A DNA stretch of 64,000 nucleotides from Ureibacillus thermophilus (lineage in GTDB: Bacteria; Bacillota; Bacilli; Bacillales_A; Planococcaceae): assembly GCF_004331915.1 (NCBI RefSeq), contig NZ_CP036528.1, forward strand, positions 2,338,273-2,402,272, given 5' to 3'. The position numbers and the translations under genes are program-made. The notes beneath the pieces were generated by a model that worked only from the letters and a program-made list of their open reading frames with translations, did not search any database and had not been told where the DNA came from. Positions 62,491-64,000 of this stretch are shown here, piece by piece; position 1 is the first letter of the stretch; every line of letters begins with the position of its first letter.

Positions 62491-63942
62491 TTAAGTTTCT
62501 TTATAAAGAGGAATCTTGACTCTCATACAAGTTCCTATTCCTACCGTGCTTTCCACTTCAATTTTTCCTCCGTGGGCGTCCACTAAATGTTTCACGATGG
62601 CAAGGCCTAAACCGGTGCCTCCAGAATTTCTGCTGCGGGCTTTGTCAATCCGATAGAAGCGTTCAAAAATACGTGGAATTTCACTTGGCTCAATTCCGCT
62701 GCCTTCATCCTCAACTTCCACAATGCCATAATCATCATCTTCTTTAATGCGCAATGTAATGGTAGTATCATTTGGAGAGTATGTGATGCTGTTCATTATA
62801 AGATTAGTAAAAATTTGGATTAAACGGTTTTCATCGCCAAGCACTTTTACATCCCGCACAATATCTACATCAAAATCCATATTTTTCTGATCCATTTTCG
62901 GGCTTGTCACTTCTACCGCTCGGATTAACACATCTTTTAAACTAGTCGGCAAGAACTTTACTGTAAATCCGTGTTGTTCAATTTTAGATAATTCCAGTAA
63001 ATCTTGAATGAGCATTTGAAGGCGATTGCTTTCCTGATAAATAATTTCCAAAAAGGAAAGGAGCATTTTTTCATCTTTATAAGCCCCATCGAGCAAAGTC
63101 TCCGAAAAACCTTTTATGGAAGTAATCGGTGTCCGGAGCTCATGGGATACATTGGCCACAAAGTCCTTGCGAATTTGTTCAAGACGAATCAGTTCGGTAA
63201 TATCATGCATAACGATGATAATGCCAAGCCACCTGCCATGCTCCCCCACAACAGGCGCCCCATACACTTGTTTATACATTTTTTCATTTTCTATTTCAAT
63301 TGCAATTTGTTTGCGATAAGGCAATTCTGTCAAAAACACATGGTCAATAAACCGTTCCAGTTCCTTTGGCAAATCAAGGGTTAAAAAATTTCTTCCCTTC
63401 ACGTCGCTCATCGATAAATGAAATTCGTCCAAAAAACGCGCATTGGCGATAAACACATTGCCTTCCCGGTCAATCATCATGAGTGCACTGCCCATATTTT
63501 CAATCAACGTGTTAAGCCGCTCATCTTCTATTTCCCGCATCATATCCATTTCTTGAAGATTTCGGGCCAATGTATTGACGGAATTGCGCAAATCAACGAT
63601 GACGGAAGGGCCGCTTGCATACGTCCGGGCTCGATAATTTCCCTTAATTAATTCTTTTGCCGTATGGATGACATTTTCGATCGGTTCCAGCAGTTGATTC
63701 GTTAAACGATTGGCCACATAAGCAATTAATAAAAAAGCTAATGTAAATAAAATAACCAAAATAAAGGCAAGCTGGTATTTAATTTGTTCAATTTGTTCTT
63801 CCGTAAACGGAATGTTATGTTTTATAAAAAAACTTTCCATATAGAAAGGAAATAGCTGACCTAGAACAACGCCAAGGACAGCTATTATCGAACCAGTGAT
63901 TAAAATGAAAATGAAAAACAATCGGTGATTGCGCACTTTCAT
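62491..63942 (-). CDS. phoR: Phosphate-regulon sensor histidine kinase PhoR
   Basis: A 483-residue sensor kinase. Two N-terminal spans enclose only about 30 outside residues (PFYMESFFIKHNIPFTEEQI). Then come a HAMP domain (about 75-125), a PAS domain (about 130-240, MIDREGNVFIANARFLDEFH), the HisKA H-box FVANVSHELRTPITSIKGFS and an ATPase domain (NLIMNSITYSPND, VEDEGSGIEPSEIPRIFERF, GGTGLGLAIVKHL). B. subtilis PhoR is about 95 residues longer because it has an outside PDC domain. The gene overlaps phoP by four bases (ATGA). Confidence 0.93.
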   Translation of the reverse strand: MKVRNHRLFFIFILITGSIIAVLGVVLGQLFPFYMESFFIKHNIPFTEEQIEQIKYQLAFILVILFTLAFLLIAYVANRLTNQLLEPIENVIHTAKELIKGNYRARTYASGPSVIVDLRNSVNTLARNLQEMDMMREIEDERLNTLIENMGSALMMIDREGNVFIANARFLDEFHLSMSDVKGRNFLTLDLPKELERFIDHVFLTELPYRKQIAIEIENEKMYKQVYGAPVVGEHGRWLGIIIVMHDITELIRLEQIRKDFVANVSHELRTPITSIKGFSETLLDGAYKDEKMLLSFLEIIYQESNRLQMLIQDLLELSKIEQHGFTVKFLPTSLKDVLIRAVEVTSPKMDQKNMDFDVDIVRDVKVLGDENRLIQIFTNLIMNSITYSPNDTTITLRIKEDDDYGIVEVEDEGSGIEPSEIPRIFERFYRIDKARSRNSGGTGLGLAIVKHLVDAHGGKIEVESTVGIGTCMRVKIPLYKET

Positions 63943-64000
63943 AGCTTTGGCTCCTCAAATTTATAACCGATTCCTCTTATGGTTTTTATAAACTTTGGTT
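63939..64000 (-). CDS. phoP: 3' end of response regulator gene phoP (cut by window edge)
   Basis: The last 20 codons read PKFIKTIRGIGYKFEEPKL and a TGA that overlaps the phoR ATG. This is the C-terminal hairpin of the OmpR/PhoB winged-helix domain. The position directly before phoR makes PhoP very likely. Confidence 0.88.
   Translation of the reverse strand, partial: PKFIKTIRGIGYKFEEPKL

Overview
The window is an AT-rich chromosomal segment of a spore-forming member of the Bacillales. GerE, the spore protein SspI, three-subunit SdhCAB, T-box and L-box leaders and a Bacillus subtilis-like gene order all point there. Within that order the best guess is the Planococcaceae (Lysinibacillus/Ureibacillus/Solibacillus type): there is a small SLH-domain wall protein and dispersed repeats whose ends read GAGGCTGGGACA. 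No species can be assigned from the sequence alone. Almost all genes lie on the minus strand, so the text below follows the window from left to right while transcription mostly runs right to left.

Left part (1-20 kb): a DJ-1/PfpI gene, a decayed stretch with a dispersed repeat and two gene remnants, tRNA-Arg(TCT), then the racE-rph-rdgB-yfcE block, gerE, a thioesterase, sdhCAB, yslB and lysC under a lysine riboswitch. These are followed by uvrC, trxA and the fatty-acid beta-oxidation genes lcfA, fadR, fadB, etfB and etfA, with a clear FadR operator. The LysC kinase domain has lost several hallmark motifs although its riboswitch, ACT domains and internal beta-subunit start remain.

Middle (20-43 kb): DUF350 with a tiny downstream membrane peptide, mutS2, polX, cvpA, zapA and rnhC. 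An accessory stretch comes next, with a DUF2075-type helicase preceded by a possible nuclease domain, a LysM-CAP exported protein, small unknown proteins and an isochorismatase-like hydrolase. Then come pheT-pheS under a Phe T-box, an IS110 remnant, a TrmH-type methyltransferase, nifS divergent from nadC-nadA (no nadB), sspI, a MarR regulator and the SLH protein.

Right part (43-64 kb): argF, an M42 peptidase, a dimeric dUTPase, ysdB with a SigW-type promoter, ysdA, the infC-rpmI-rplT operon with an L20-type attenuator, thrS under a Thr T-box, the primosome genes dnaB-dnaI, nrdR, gapB with a CcpN box, coaE, mutM, polA, hflK-hflC, phoR and the end of phoP.

Two families of dispersed, highly foldable repeats occur: family 1 has four copies of about 300 bp, family 2 has two copies with 35-bp hairpin units. 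They sit at breaks in the conserved gene order; one copy abuts a truncated chemotaxis-receptor remnant and another is a chimera of both families. Other points for follow-up are the apparent ATC start of dnaI, the ATT start of infC, the degenerate aspartokinase and the DUF2075 protein.
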